A stretch of 64,000 bases of DNA from Gymnopilus junonius (GCA_015501075.1 JADNYJ010000068.1:124001-188000); one strand, 5' to 3'. Shown: positions 11,365-23,815, counted from the stretch's first letter. The notes: generated by a model from the sequence alone, not told the origin. Translations and numbers: made by a program.

Positions 11365-12347
11365 CCCTCTAGGAATGTAAAATATCTTGAGAAAGAAGGT
11401 TATTAAAGGGAAACCTTGTGCTTCTGTCTTGATAGTCGTTAAATATACGCAGCAGCAGCACTCTAGGCTAAAAAAAGGATTTGGGCTGTCAAGCTCTCCT
11501 CTACCCGTGTATTCCATACTTACAAGGGAGGCCTTTGAGAGGGCTTTATGAGGGCGATAACAAACAATCATATGCTATCATGATTGAGAGTGCTTTCAAG
11601 GTTATGCGTATTCTGCCGCTCGGGCTTTGTTAAATACTTGGTCATCTATTTTGACAAATTCGAGACAAAAATACCTTCAACCGCCGTACGTATTATTCTT
11701 GTTTATCACTGTTCGGCTTCGGGCGCCCGATTTAGATCTAAAACGGACGGATAATGGTAACCGGCGAGGGTGACATAGTAATCCATAGAAACTTGAACAT
11801 AACTCGCTTTTCCTGAATTCAAGCTCTGAATTCAAGCTTGTAGTGTCTATAATTCAAGCTGCAGATAATCCTTCTGCCGTCGATGCCTGTCGAAGGCCAC
11901 ATAGCGTCCGGGCCGAATTTATTCGGACTGTCAATCAATCCATCTCAGAAACACAACCTAGCGCCGTGATGCCCAGAAGTATAATATTGATGCTAACGCC
12001 ATTCCCCTTGTTGTCTTTACTCCTCGACTCGCTCGCCAGCATTGGACGCTATAGATGGACGTTGATATTCCGCCTTCATTTCTGATCCATGCCATGATTA
12101 GAAACGATATTGATTCTAGCTGGCATTGCTTAGAGTGCGCAACTTGTCCCGAGAGCGAAGTTGAGGATAGATAGGACATAGGCGACGATTAGGATCAAAA
12201 TTTTATATTTCGTAAGGTACCTAGTCCTGATTTCAATTCGCTTATCCCACACGGCTCGAGGATATTCATCCAGTGCAATCCTTGAGAAGAATGTTAGGTG
12301 TATATAGATAGGCCGCTTGCGGCCCAGAGGAATATTTATAGTTTATG
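11365..12347. other. Intergenic, nothing recognised
   Basis: No conserved frame. Small open frames on both strands have no splice context or family resemblance. Confidence 0.4.
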
Positions 12348-13836
12348 CTACAGATCATCAGGGAGCGAGGTGTTTTGCTTCTCTTTCTCCACATATTGAA
12401 TGATGTCCTGAGAAGCTGTCTCATGGGCGGTCAGTCCTTTGTCATTCTTCTCTCGAGCCTGCCGGGTCAGTCGAGGTGGACGGGAACTATGAGGGAAGCT
12501 TGTCAGGAAGATCCAAGGCATTGCTTGAAGATGATGCTCACCGTAATGGGGTTCGTGAAATGTTGCGTCTGCCGCAGGGCAAAGGTATTCTTCTCGGGGA
12601 GGACCATCCTTCCGTTAAGCCTAGACCATGTTCGACCCTTTTGTGCCCGCTTTTTAAAATGGAAGTGGGAGCCTTACGATGCGAGTAACGAGATTGAAAA
12701 GACTTGATCAATTGTCAGCAACTTTATCGTGTGTTTGCTGTTCGAACTTACTCTTCGACAGAGACAAATAAATCGCCACCCATATATCTAGGAATATTAG
12801 AGAATCCACATTACCAGTGCATTTTACTTACAGGAGTCTTTCAAGGCATAAAACTGTATGATGTAATGTAAATGAGTTGCTAATAATTCAAAGCAAGACC
12901 TCACAGTTATGAACATTGCAATTTCGGTTATGGCACTAACGAGTCCGCTCTCTGAAATTAAGTATTTAAAGGTCCAGTATTCTGAACTTTGTTCGTGACT
13001 TACGTATTGTCCAGGCAATCATTTTATCGATTAAGGGAGGGGGAGGTGTGATACTGGTCAAGGCGTTAGCACATTCGTATAGTAAAGGCTAAAAAATGGT
13101 TTACCTTTGTTGTCCTGGGTACCGATGCCTGAGGCGATTAAACAAGGACATTGAAACAATCACGTCGGTGGCAATACTGACACCAAGGAGACTACCAAAA
13201 AGCCATTCGTACTTCGTATGGAACTGGGTAACATTCGAGGATTTTATAGATACCCCCATTGCCGTGAATGTCAGAGCGGATCGTACTGTTGTCAATATCC
13301 AACAGATTGCAGGGATGAGAATCTTGTTGCTGACAACAAAGACGCGATAGGCAAAGAACGCCTGGAAATCTTTAGTAGATTAATTGATAGGGCGAGTGAA
13401 TATAGTCGTACCTGGACGAGGGGCTCTATGATCCCACTGAATCCGACAGCAATACTCAATGCAATGGAAGTGTGGCGAGGGAAGCAAGATTTCCATAGTT
13501 ATTGATGAGAACAATGTACGTGGAATAGCAAATTAGACTGCAATGCGTGAGCTCGCAGACCCCATAGAGGTGAATCAGTTGCTTTGCGTGCACATCATCC
13601 GACGAGAAAACGGATTTTACCATATGACGGAGACCTGCCAAGTAACATTAATTGTCGGAAAGCAAACGAAGCTGCTTCACGCACCAAGTATTTGAAAGCC
13701 GGTCTATCCTTTGGAAAACGCGCATAATAGGTATACGTTTGCACCAGCACCACTCCGAACAGGTGGAAGAGATCAAAACCCCCACTAAGGTGGCTCCTAT
13801 GGTGTTGTCCCAAAGTGGACTTTAAGAGGGGTCCAT
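12348..13836 (-). pseudogene. DUF6534 pseudogene D (subfamily 2)
   Basis: Exon-by-exon alignment with gene F shows at least four lesions. (1) Codon 5 is TAA (13822-13824) where F has TCA. (2) A 1-nt deletion in the first helix near 13760 shifts ISST out of frame with FGVVLVQTYTYYARFPKD. (3) A 1-nt deletion near 13462 breaks ATLPL-LSIAV. (4) An extra nucleotide near 12445-12475 creates an early TGA in the last exon; the ancestral stop is at 12348 (tail ...VEKEKQNTSLPDDL). Other exons remain clear: FFAYRVFVVSNKILIPAICW, ESGLVSAITEIAMFITV, LNGRMVLPEKNTFALRQ. The last intron here has a normal GTGAGC donor. The decay is too extensive for sequencing error. Confidence 0.85.
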
Positions 13837-14541
13837 TAGAAGTACTGTCGTGAGATAATATTACCCTCAACTATTTATACGGAAGTTGAGCATATATTTT
13901 CGTGGATGGCAGCGCTGATGGATGATAAGGGATGCTGATGAATTATGAATACTCACTATATAAAGCTCAGCCCGGTCAGTCGTTGTTACATGTCAATCGT
14001 TTGTTGAATCATTTCAGACACCAGAATCAAGATCTGCCAAAAAACTTCAAGTTCAGGATCCGAGTTGGCCAGAAGAGCGTCCTACATCAAGGATACTCGA
14101 GTACATGATGATGGAACATTGGAAGGGCGAAGTAAAACTCCGGCAAAGGGAATTCTCTGCAGCACGTGTGCGCTGATTTTGAAATTGAAATTTGAATCCG
14201 TCCGCTGCCGAGGGCTGCCGAATGTGCGCCTCAAATCTAAATCGCAAAGCTGCCAAGTCCTTCTTCTGAATCCGTCCATATGCGCGGCTTACCAGTAGTC
14301 GATATAGCCAGAGGGACATTCTCGAGCAGACCTGTTTTGCACATCGTGCTTTGATTTGGTTGCGAGATTTGCTCACATTGAGTGGTCATTCCGCTCTTTT
14401 GCAGAAATTGACTCACGTTGAACATACCAGGACTACGTATAACAGCATCGACACCTGAATGCCTTACAATGCAGAATATTTTGAGTCTTATAAAGGATGA
14501 ATAGAACTTATATACAGCATTCATTTTTGCATGAATATTTT
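13837..14541. other. Intergenic between D and E
   Basis: No gene supported. Minus-strand frames at 14053-14524 have no recognisable domain and overlap the 3' flank of gene E. Confidence 0.35.
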
Positions 14542-16021
14542 CTACGATTTTGGAACCTGAAGGATGGCGTTCTCATGACCTAGGACATCCTCGCTCGGAT
14601 TTTCGACTTCTCCCCTGCAGCTAGTCAGTTCGGAATGCACAGAGAGAGTGGAAGGGAACTACAAGGATTGCATTAATCAAATTTCTTGAGAGAAAATGAG
14701 CTTGCTGACTGTGATTGGTTTTGTCAAATGTCGCATATGGACATCTAGGGTATCTTCATGTAAGAAGAGCCTGCCGTTCAGCCTAAATATCATAAATCTG
14801 ATCAAAAACGTGGCCAATCTCTTTATTTAGAGAGATGTCTTACGATGCAAGAAGTGATATTGAAAAAACTACAAACGTTAAATATCTTGCAGATTGTAGG
14901 TAACCGTCAGAACTCACTTCTCGACGTGAATAAAAACATAGCCAGCCAGACGTCTAAGGAATTGAGAGAATGAATATCGGCAGGCATTTATAGATGACTT
15001 ACAGGAGGCACTCGAGGCGAAGAACTGCAACAAACCAGTCCATCAGTTGCCATGCATGAAAACTTAAAATAAAATCTTACAAATACCAGCATTACAATGC
15101 CCGTTAATGTCGCCATAACACCGCTTTCTGTAGCGAAGTTTAAGCAGGTCTACTTCATGAATAATAATGACCATAACTCACGAACTGTCCAGACAATAAT
15201 TTTGTTGATTAAAAGAGGAACAAATGGTCCACTTTTTTCAGTGTGTCAGCAAATAAAAAAATGTTAAAGGCATTGGGCTTACCCCTGATCTCCCGCTGGC
15301 TTCTGTCGCTTCAGATAGTAAAGCATTGTCGTCGAGAGTGTCACGTCAACGAGACTACCGACTCCCAGGGCAGAACCAACAAGCCATTTGAAATTCTTGA
15401 ACAACTGGGGTCCCGATGCTGAGGTGATAGATGCGACCGCAGTCGCAAATGTGAGTCCACATCGTACTGTAGAAAAGACACAACACATTGCTGGGATGAC
15501 AATTGATCTAGACACGACAAAAATGCGGTACGCAAAGAACATCTAAGCGTATTCATTATTCAAATCCGGGTCTGTAGAAGAAACTGAAGCGTACCTGGAC
15601 AAGAGGTTCAATTATTCCAGTAAACGCGACAGCAATGCTTAATGCCAGTGGAATATCCGCAAGACCACTCAAGTTGGTATAGTTCTTGATAATCAGACTA
15701 TAAATGGACTCGGAGATGAGGCCGCAATGAACGAGCTCGCAAACCCTGGACGATTCCGTTGTTCAGAGTGCGTTTCTCCGGACGAAAGCCTTGCTCACCA
15801 AATCACAGAAACCTGCAGATTGAAGGCATTGATTGTCGCAGTCGGAACTCAGAAAAGGATTCGCCACGTACCAAGTACTTGAATGATATCCTATCGTTCG
15901 GAAATCGGTTGTAGTACGTGTATGTCTGGACGACTACAATGCCGAACAGGGTGGAAGAAATTAAGACTCCCACTAGGGCTGCACCGATAGTATTGTCCAG
16001 GTTATGGACAGGAAGGTCCAT
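14542..16021 (-). CDS. DUF6534 membrane protein E (subfamily 2)
   Basis: Exon 1 from 16021 reads MDLPVHNLDNTIGAALVG ... TYTYYNRFPNDRISFKYLV. A microexon (GTTTCTGTGATTTG, normal GTGAGC donor) follows, then VCELVHCGLISESIYSLIIK and AFTGIIEPLVQ. The 15542-15279 exon reads MFFAYRIFVVSRSIVIPAMC, SAL-GVGSLVDVTLSTTMLYY. Short exons INKIIVWTV and ESGVMATLTG follow, then LNGRLFLHEDTLDVHMRH. The last intron (GTCAGC...TTGTAG) leads to a hydrophilic tail FPSTLSVHSELTSC ... NAILQVPKS-stop at 14542. This tail differs from the DPVFQYGVF tail of subfamily 1. No lesions were seen. Function unknown. Confidence 0.8.
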
Positions 16022-16054
16022 AGTGCACGCCTATCCCATGGATGAGAAGGATCT

Positions 16055-16070
16055 TACATATATATATTGA
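16055..16070 (-). promoter_or_regulatory. TATA box of gene E
   Basis: A TATATATATA run about 40 bp upstream of the ATG at 16021. Confidence 0.45.
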
Positions 16071-18171
16071 GTGGATCAGGAATACGATGAAGATACCACT
16101 TTGGCCCACTGCATTAAGCTCCATCAAGGCAGGCTGTATCGATCCAGCCCCGTTTTACGACCTACTGAGCGGCGATGCTTGGTATCAGATGTTGCGACTA
16201 TTGGTGATTCACTGATCATTCTTCTCTGACGTAGATAGACCGTCTCGATATATCTGTGGGAAACAGTTTAGAACAGAACCAGCGACAGATGAATGCAGAG
16301 GCTTTTCTGAGTGCCTTCCTCGGGCTTGTCTGCGCTCGTCCGACATTTCATTCAGCCGGAATGCTACCGCCGACTTCCTGTATTCCACACGTCAGACTGA
16401 TGTATATTGCTTTCGTCTCAATCGAATTTGGCTCTATCCTCCCAAAACTTATTTGTCGTTTGTTGTAAGTGTTTTCGGTGCAGTCAAAAGCGAAAACGTT
16501 TGTAAACATGGCAGGGAGAGCCCAGAAAGCTGAACATAACTAAGAGTCAATAAGGGATGTAACCATAATAATTGTAACGCACTGACCATGAAAAGAGAAG
16601 CGGCTGCTGAAAGAAAACTGCTCTGCTGCTCAACTGCTGACACTGCTGAGAACGGTGGCGGTGGCAAGATAACAGCCGTCGTATGCCAGTCAAGCTATTT
16701 CAGAGTTATCAGATACATTCAGAAATAGACTACAAACGGGGTCGCAGGATGGATTCGTATCGTATGGGATGGCAACTTGAACAAGTTGAGTCGCTTCGTC
16801 AAAGGCCGGTTGGGCCTGGCTTTAAGGGGTCTAGATTTCGGACCGTCCTTGGCAGTTCTAGAGATTGATTAGATTAGATTTCATCGATTATCGATGACTA
16901 CTGTTCGGCCTGCGGCATGCCCAAGGTTTCTCAACTCCTTCATCTCAGGCTGCTTCCCTCTATCAAGGAATAAGTGAATCCATTCCCCCAGTGTTTTTAT
17001 TAACTATATATAGAGTTGAACTGCCTCTCAGAAGCTGGAACTACGACATGCGCAGATGCGTTATCTGCATCATTATTGTCAAGACTCAAGAGGCGTTGAA
17101 CATTGAATATGAACCTTGAGAAGTTCTTAGTTCAGTTTTATCCTCTGAAGGCCACCGCCTGTTGTCCGCTCATCCAATGTTGATCGAAATCTGAGGCCCC
17201 CGCACCATTAGGAACCCTGTCGCTATTAAAGGTTCAAAATCTCAGGAGGTGTAGGTTTAACATGGAACCCCTCCATCAGGCAGCCAGCAGTGCTGCTTGT
17301 GCCGGTCTTCTCTTTTGGCTGGATCTCTCTGGGTTATAATTCCAATGCTCGCAGTGAGCAGCCCTGGTGGGGCTCGTTGGCTGCTGACTTGCTCGTGGCA
17401 CTTTCTAGCTGGTTCCTCTGTGTTTCTTCTTTTCGCGAAGAGTGAAGGCAGGAGTTGTTTTTTTTTGGAATCCCTTGATCAGGAGTGCCAGGTCATTTGA
17501 AACTTTGGAATGATGACCGCCCAGTTCCTCAGCCCACTATCGATGTCCGCAAGGCGATCGGCTTTCTTCTTCCACTATTCCCAACAAATCGACTTTGATT
17601 TCATCTATGTCGGTCTTCTGTTCTCAGACAAGGTGCTTCTTTTCGAACACGACTTCACCATCATCCTGTGGCGTCATTTGCTAGCTATTTCGAGACAACT
17701 ATGCCTGTACCGCCCCATTGTAGTGATCTCTATAGCTGCATCTGTGGTTCTTTTCTCGATAGATTCTGCCTCGCTGAACAAATTTTGTTGATATGGAGTT
17801 TCGGTCTGCCTACCATTAGATGCAAACGCAACAGAGGTTGAAACGCTTGGATGTCCCCGAACCTGTGACTAAAGCTATGTTAAAGATCCAGGTCACAAAT
17901 TGACCGTCTCCTAAGCGGACAGCCAAGTCTTCTAGGAATCGGTTTCATCACTATGCGGGCAGTACATAGCATGATGTTTCGCTTAGTATGCCCTCTACTC
18001 CTGGCGTCATACGTATCGGCGTTCGGGTTTCATATTGTCTCTTCGGCATCGCCAGCTACTCAAACTCATGTCTGTCGTACTTTCTTTCCTGAACGTTTGC
18101 GTCGCATTAGCGGAAAAGACAATTATGGATTGGGTGCGCCATCGATCACAGTACAGAGGGTTTGTAATGAT
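16071..18171. other. 2.1-kb stretch without intact gene
   Basis: Plus-strand frames at 17297-17500 and 17510-17791 are hydrophobic but match no family and lack splice context. The only recognisable piece is the DUF6534 exon relic at 18079-18120. The stretch may be decayed copies of the array. Confidence 0.4.
18079..18120 (+). pseudogene. Relic fragment of a DUF6534 exon
   Basis: Reads TFFPERLRRISGK on the plus strand. This closely resembles SFFIERLRRISKG and SFFIERLRRISKT, the start of the fourth exon in genes G and H, at both peptide and nucleotide level. No flanking exons are recognisable, so it is probably a leftover of a lost plus-strand copy. It is short, and chance resemblance cannot be excluded. 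Confidence 0.35.
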
Positions 18172-19705
18172 TTATTTCACCTGAGACGACAGCTCCAGAC
18201 CTTCGGGAAGCGTTGTATCTTTCTTATCTTCCCTCACATACTGAATGCCGTCCTGAGAACCTGTCTTGTCGGTGCCCAGTCCTTCAACATTCGTCACTGA
18301 ATCAGTCAGGTCAATTGGAGTGGACGGAAACTATGAGAACGGCTTGTCAGTACGATCGAATTTTCGAAAACGAGGGTACTCGCCGTAATGGGGTTTGCGA
18401 AATGTCGCGTCTGCCGTAAAGCGAAAGTATTTTCGTGAAGAACCATTCTCCCATTGAGACTGAACTGTATTCAACTGTCTGATCACTTGGAACGGAAGGA
18501 AGTACGTACGATGCCAGTAACGAGGTTGAAAATACTTGATTAAATGTCAGCGATTTCATCGTGATGTGGCTGCTGTTTGAACTCACTCTTCGACAGAGAT
18601 AGATAAATTGCCACCCATACATCTAGGAATATCAGAAATTTTTATTTACGTGCATTTCACTTACAGGAGTTTTTCAACGCATAAAACTGCGCAATGTAAT
18701 GGAAATCAGTTAAGGATAATTAAGAAAAGCAGAGACCTCACAGTTATGAACATCGTAATTTCAGTTATAGCACTGACGAGTCCGCTCTCTGAAATAAGGT
18801 ATTTGAAGATCCATCATTAATTCATACTTAATGATGTGTAACTTTGCAAGAGGCTTACGGACGGTCCAGGCAATTATTTTGTCGATCAAAGGAGGGGAAG
18901 GTAGAAGGCTTTCAAGGCATCAGCCAATCGGCATAGTAAAGACTTAAAGAGGGACTTGCCTTTGTTGTCCTGAGTTCTGATGCCTGAGACGATAAAACAA
19001 GGACATTGATAGGAACACGTCGGTTACAATACTGACACCAATGAGAGTGCTAAAAAGCCATTGGTATCTCGAATAGAAATCAACGATTGTATCTCCCTTT
19101 ATAGCAACTGCCATTGCCGTGAAGGTTAGAGCGGATCGTACTGTTGTCAATGTCCAACAGATTGTAGGTATACAAATCTTATTGCTGACGACAAAGACAC
19201 GGTAGGCGAAGAACCCCTGGGAGCATTCAGTAGATCAATTACTAGAGCGAGTTTACAGAGCGAATTAATACAATCATACCTGGACGAGGGGCTCTATGAT
19301 CCCACCAAATCCAACGGCAATGCTCAGTGGTAATGGAAGAGTTGCGAGGGCGGAAGCCTTGCCGTAGTCACTGACAAAATAAGTGTACGTGGAATAGCAG
19401 ATGAGGCTGCATTGCGCGAGTTCGCAGACACTACAAAGACGAATCAGTTGCTTTGCTAACATACCATCGGATGAGAGATGCATTCACCATATGACAGCGA
19501 CCTGGAAAGAAAACATTAACTATTGGAAACCAAGCAGAGCTGATTTACGCACCAAGCATTTGAAAATTAGTCTATCTTTGGGAAAGCGGGCAAAATAGGT
19601 GTACGTTTGCACTAGTATCACTCCGAACAGAGTGCAAGACATCACAGCCCCCACGAAGAAGGCTCCAATAGTATTCTCCAGAGTAGATACTGAAAGCGAA
19701 TCCAT
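18172..19705 (-). CDS. DUF6534 membrane protein F (subfamily 2)
   Basis: Intact sister of pseudogene D. Exon 1 from 19705 reads MDSLSVSTLENTIGAFFVG ... TYTYFARFPKDRLIFKCLV. The microexon (GTCGCTGTCATATG, GTGAAT donor) is followed by VCELAQCSLICYSTYTYFV and GFGGIIEPLVQ. Next comes FFAYRVFVVSNKICIPTICW with STLIGVSIVTDVFLSMSLFY, then IDKIIAWTV, ESGLVSAITEITMFITV and LNGRMVLHENTFALRQTRH. The last intron begins GCGAGT (a GC-AG intron; D has GTGAGC here) and ends CATAG. The last exon reads FPSTPIDLTDSVTNVEG ... TTLPEGLELSSQVK-stop at 18172. Exon continuity supports function; role unknown. Confidence 0.8.
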
Positions 19706-20462
19706 TACGACTATGCCACAAGATGATTCTGTCCTGAAACTGTATGTAGGAAAGTTGAAAAGTTGCTTTTGTTGACCAGAGAGCTGAGGAGGAGGAATGA
19801 TGGATTAACAACACTCACCGGAAATATGTATGAAGCTCAGTTCCTGCTGCAGCGCTTCTTGGACTGATTCACAGAAGCCAGTATGCTGTGGCTAGTCCTA
19901 TAGATATCCAAGGGAGCGCACATCATAGTCAGAAACAACTTTCCATCACCTTTGAGAATCGCAATCAGATGGGAATAACTTCCCATCACGGTCGACGTGG
20001 AGCATTTTGAATGTGGTTGGTTCGAAACAATCAGGTTTGCTTTAAAACAAGTAATGATAATCAAAGAGATTTGCTGGTGGCTGTAGTCTGGTTTTGGTTT
20101 GATTCCCGTTGAATTGGTGCTCCACTATCTGACCTCCCTTAAACCGTATGATACCTCTGTGGCTGCATGGCCTATGCGTTCGAGGCTCCAGTACTCCCTG
20201 ATTATCCACTCAGTTGGCAGAGAAATTCGCACCCAGACGGAGCATGCAGATACATTTCAAGTTGTCACTATACATAACTTGCGATGGACGGTGACTCGCA
20301 CACGAGTCTCATGGGCTGTGCTCTGGATATGCTTGTGCTCCTTCCATTAAGCCTTTCAGGATTCGTTGTGATGATCATGGCACTGAATGGAATACCATTC
20401 CAAATCTTTCATATCAAATTAGGATCCAATTCGTCATCGTAACTCAAGTAAATTTAAGGGGG
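19706..20462. other. Intergenic; divergent 5' flanks of F and G
   Basis: F (-) and G (+) are divergently oriented here. No other gene supported. Confidence 0.45.
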
Positions 20463-20470
20463 TATATAAA
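20463..20470 (+). promoter_or_regulatory. TATA box of gene G
   Basis: TATATAAA, 39 bp before the ATG at 20509. Confidence 0.55.
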
Positions 20471-20508
20471 AGGCACACCAAAATGAAACTCAAATGCTTT
20501 CGCATATC

Positions 20509-21948
20509 ATGGACAGTTCATTCAATGCACATCCAACTCTGGGCGCTTTTCTGATTGGTCTCTTCTTTTCATGTTGCCTGTTCGGCATCTCCACTGCGCA
20601 GACTTACACGTATTCCACACGTTGTCAAGAAGATGGGATTTGGATAAAGCTCATGGTTTGTCTGCTTGATCTTTAAAAGAAAGCATTCCTGAAGCTGGAT
20701 TTATAGGTCATCGCAATATGGTGAGTCATATGTTCTGCTTGTTTAGACTCCTCAATTTTGTAGCTAATTGTTTCATTGCAGGCTCTGTGAACTTGGGCAA
20801 TATATTTGCATTTGCCAAGCAGCCTATAATTTGGCAGTAATCAATTTTGGACATCCATCAACCTTGTCAACGATCTCTTCTTCGATTGATGCTGTCATTC
20901 TTATAAGCGCCATAATCATCACAGTGGCACAGGTATGCTTATTACTACATCCTTCACTCACGAAAACCTCAGTTATATTCAGTCATTTTTTATTGAACGT
21001 CTTCGCCGTATCAGCAAAGGACACCTCATCCTGACTGTATGTTGGGCTCTCGCCTTAACTCGCTTTGCAATGCTAGTCGCATTAAGTTCCAGAATGATGA
21101 AAATGAAGAACACGGACAGTGCAAATGTGCTGAGGGAAACAAAGGGCCTTTATACCACTGCTCTCATCGCTGGGGCTGCTGTGGACTTCTTCATTGCCTT
21201 TTACCTGGTCCATCACATCAAATTCTCCAAACCTACTAGTCGTTTTCAGAGGTAAATAGTTTTTCCATCCGGCTGGAATAGTCAAACTGAGATACCTGTA
21301 GCACGTCGGACATGATTGACAGAGTGGCAATGTGGGCAATCGGTGAGTACGCCTTTCAAATACTGATTTCTTATTCTGACCACGTTAAAAGAAACAGGCC
21401 TTTTGACCAGATTAACCGAGTCAACCCTTCTCGTATTTGTAAGTGTACTGCAGTTTCAGAACATGAAGCCTATACTTAGGATGGAAGAGTTCATAGCAAT
21501 GCCTGAAAATTGTTAGTTCCTTAATAGAAATAACAGACTTTCCGGCATTGATCGACCGCTTTTTGTAGGGGTCTGGCAGACTTTATTTGCCTGCATATCA
21601 AGGAGTAAGTTATGCACTAGTCACTTAAATGACCTCATAATTAACGTTAAGCTTGTGAAGTTTTTTCAAACACATTACTTGCTACGTACGTATATAATAG
21701 TTTCCAAGCCTCCGACCTAATTAATATCTTCCTAGGCTAAATGGAAGGACACAATTTCGCGAGCGCGTTTTAAGGAGAGGTTCCCAAGAGCAGAGATTTT
21801 TGATGGTCAGAACCATGTAAGCACCTTCAGCTCTAACACACTTATCCAATACAAATTGATGTGTTCAGCAGAACTGCGCTATAGCTATACAAATGAGCAA
21901 ACCACTGAAATAAGAGTGGACCCCGTTTTCCAATATGGCGTGTTTTAG
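20509..21948 (+). CDS. DUF6534 membrane protein G (subfamily 1)
   Basis: Plus-strand member of subfamily 1. The start is the ATG at 20509 (MDSSFNAHPTLGAFLIGLFF), chosen over the in-frame ATG at 20494 by alignment with A-C. Exon 1 ends ...IWIKLM. The microexon 20707-20720 has a normal GTGAGT donor, giving VIAIWLCELGQYICICQ ... IIITVAQ. The 20975-21250 exon reads SFFIERLRRISKGHLIL, TVCWALALTRFAMLVALS and GAAVDFFIAFYLVHHIK. Then come MIDRVAMWAI, ETGLLTRLTESTLLVF, MEEFIAMPEN and LNGRTQFRERVLRRG. The tail EIRVDPVFQYGVF-stop ends at 21948. It is the only apparently intact subfamily 1 copy with a canonical donor after the microexon. Function unknown. Confidence 0.85.
20707..20720 (+). other. 14-nt microexon of gene G with normal GT donor
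   Basis: TTATAG | GTCATCGCAATATG | GTGAGT. It is the reference for the GA-donor versions in A, B, C and H. Confidence 0.75.
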
Positions 21949-22228
21949 ACCTTGAAGGCTGTAGGCATATTTGAATGGAGCCCCAAATCAATGAATATAT
22001 ACATAAGTAGACCAGGCCGCTGCTATAGTATGGAAAATCAGCCTCTAAAAAATATCATACATATGCAAAGGTCCACTCAAATATATGGTGAATCTATAAA
22101 CGCTGAGTAATGGGGTAAATACAATATCAATAGCAAGTCTAATAGGTAAGGAATCAATCGGTGTTAGAAGTCTACAGTAAGATTAATAGTTTTTATATGA
22201 ACTATCAGAGCTGCCTCCTCTTTTTTAT

Positions 22229-23300
22229 CTAGAGAACGCATATATCCTTCGACACCCCTTTGAACTTGCCAAGTTCGATATTGCTGAGGAAGAAAGGAGC
22301 TAAGAGAATGGGTATCAATTCAATTTCTTTCAGATAAATGGTATTCCTTATGGGGACTGGGTGTGTGGAATTTAGCACATGCTGCAGCTCTAAGGAATTC
22401 CCTTGGACAATCATCCTGCCGTTGAGCCTAGGTGACCACGTACCGTTACACTGACACTTGGATGCTAAGAAAGAACGACTTACGATGCGAGTAAAGAAAT
22501 TGAGAAAACTTGAGCAGAAATTAGAAAATGTGGACGCGCAACCACCACGTGGACTCACTCCTTGATAAAAATGAAAAAAAGCATAGCCAGATGTCTAGAG
22601 AATTTTAAAAAGGTGTCCATTTACAGCATGAACTTATTCAGATTGTACTCACAAGTATTATCCATGGCGAAGAACTACGTCAATGTAATCAATTCTTATT
22701 AAGTATTATCTCATTTTTGAAATTAGATCTTATGGATAGCAGCATGGCAAGGTCAGTTGCAGTAGTCGCCAGTCCACTTTCTAAGGTAAGACCGTAAGTT
22801 TCTTCAATGCGTCCTGAGTTCGTCCATACTTATGGACTGTCCAAACAATGACTTTGTCAAGCATTGATGTGGGAGCTGTACCTCTTTTGAATTTAGATGT
22901 CAAGGGATCAATACGCGAATCCGATACAGAAAGCTTGCCTTCGAGGACCCGGTTTCTGATGCATAAGGTGATAAACCAGAGCCATTGAGAGAATAAAATC
23001 ATTAGCAGTACCGACAGCTAGAAGGGTGCCGATGAGCCATTTGAAATGTGTTACCAATTCCAATGCTGCCGGTGACCTAATGCTTATTCCCATCAATGTG
23101 AACGTCAAAGCGCAGCGAAACACAGACAGTATCCAACAAATTATTGGGACTGCTTTCCGCTGACGACGAAAACACGGTACGCGAAGAAAGCCTGCAGAGA
23201 ATGAGTCAAGTAACTGTATTCAGATATAAAACCATACTTGTACAATAGGTTCTATGATCCCACTGAACGCGACAGCGACACCCCATGACAAAGAAGGCCA
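22229..23300 (-). pseudogene. DUF6534 pseudogene I (subfamily 2)
   Basis: Lies between G and H on the opposite strand. Recognisable pieces are AVAFSGIIEPIVQ (about 23290-23250), FFAYRVFVVSGK (about 23195), RCALTFTLMGISIRS ... GTLLAVGTANDFILSMALVY (23123-22908) and LNGRMIVQGNSLELQHV (about 22430). Relative to gene F the FFAYR exon carries a 4-nt deletion between VVS and ICW, putting a TAA in frame near 23147. Upstream, only a microexon relic (near 23395) survives. The first-helix exon is unrecognisable; a 64-codon open frame at 23548-23354 sits where it should be. Limits are approximate. Confidence 0.7.
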
Positions 23301-23759
23301 TGCTGCTGTCGGCTATTTGTATGGACGCTGAAGGACTCATACAAGTGAGTGGATCACGCAAGCGACCTATTCAGGCTACCAAGATGAGAAATCATCCAAA
23401 TCACGATAAAACGTTGAGGTTGGACTGACCGCGAACAAAAGATGGAATCAGCAAGACACGGAGCAGTGAGAAGTGTCGCATTGATTGCGTCGAGGGCTGA
23501 ATGTACGTCCCCAGCTGCTGCCTCTGCCAATTTGGCCTCATGGACCATTTAGGAAATTCATCTGGCCACTGGACCTAGCTCACTGGCACATCAAAGGAAT
23601 AAGTTATTTTATTGTGGATTGACGCAAAACCTCTGGCAGTGCATCAGCATGGGAAGATTGATTCGTGGATGAAACTCACATCTGTCTTGTTGACTTTCTA
23701 GATTCAATGCAGATGATCATAATAATGGCTGTCAGTAGTCCTCATCTACAGAATCAGGT

Positions 23760-23769
23760 TTATATATGA
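23760..23769 (+). promoter_or_regulatory. TATA box, probable original promoter of gene H
   Basis: TTATATATGA lies 46 bp upstream of the left end of the inverted-repeat element at 23816. That is the distance at which paralogue G has its start codon. Confidence 0.4.
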
Positions 23770-23815
23770 GAAGATTGCGATGTGGTGTCCCTCGAAGTTC
23801 ACAGAATAACGACTG

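Noticed and set aside
13595..13870. 91-codon frame as a true N terminus for gene D
   Set aside because: It bypasses the first helix in the wrong frame; alignment with E and F shows the real frame carries a stop and a deletion.
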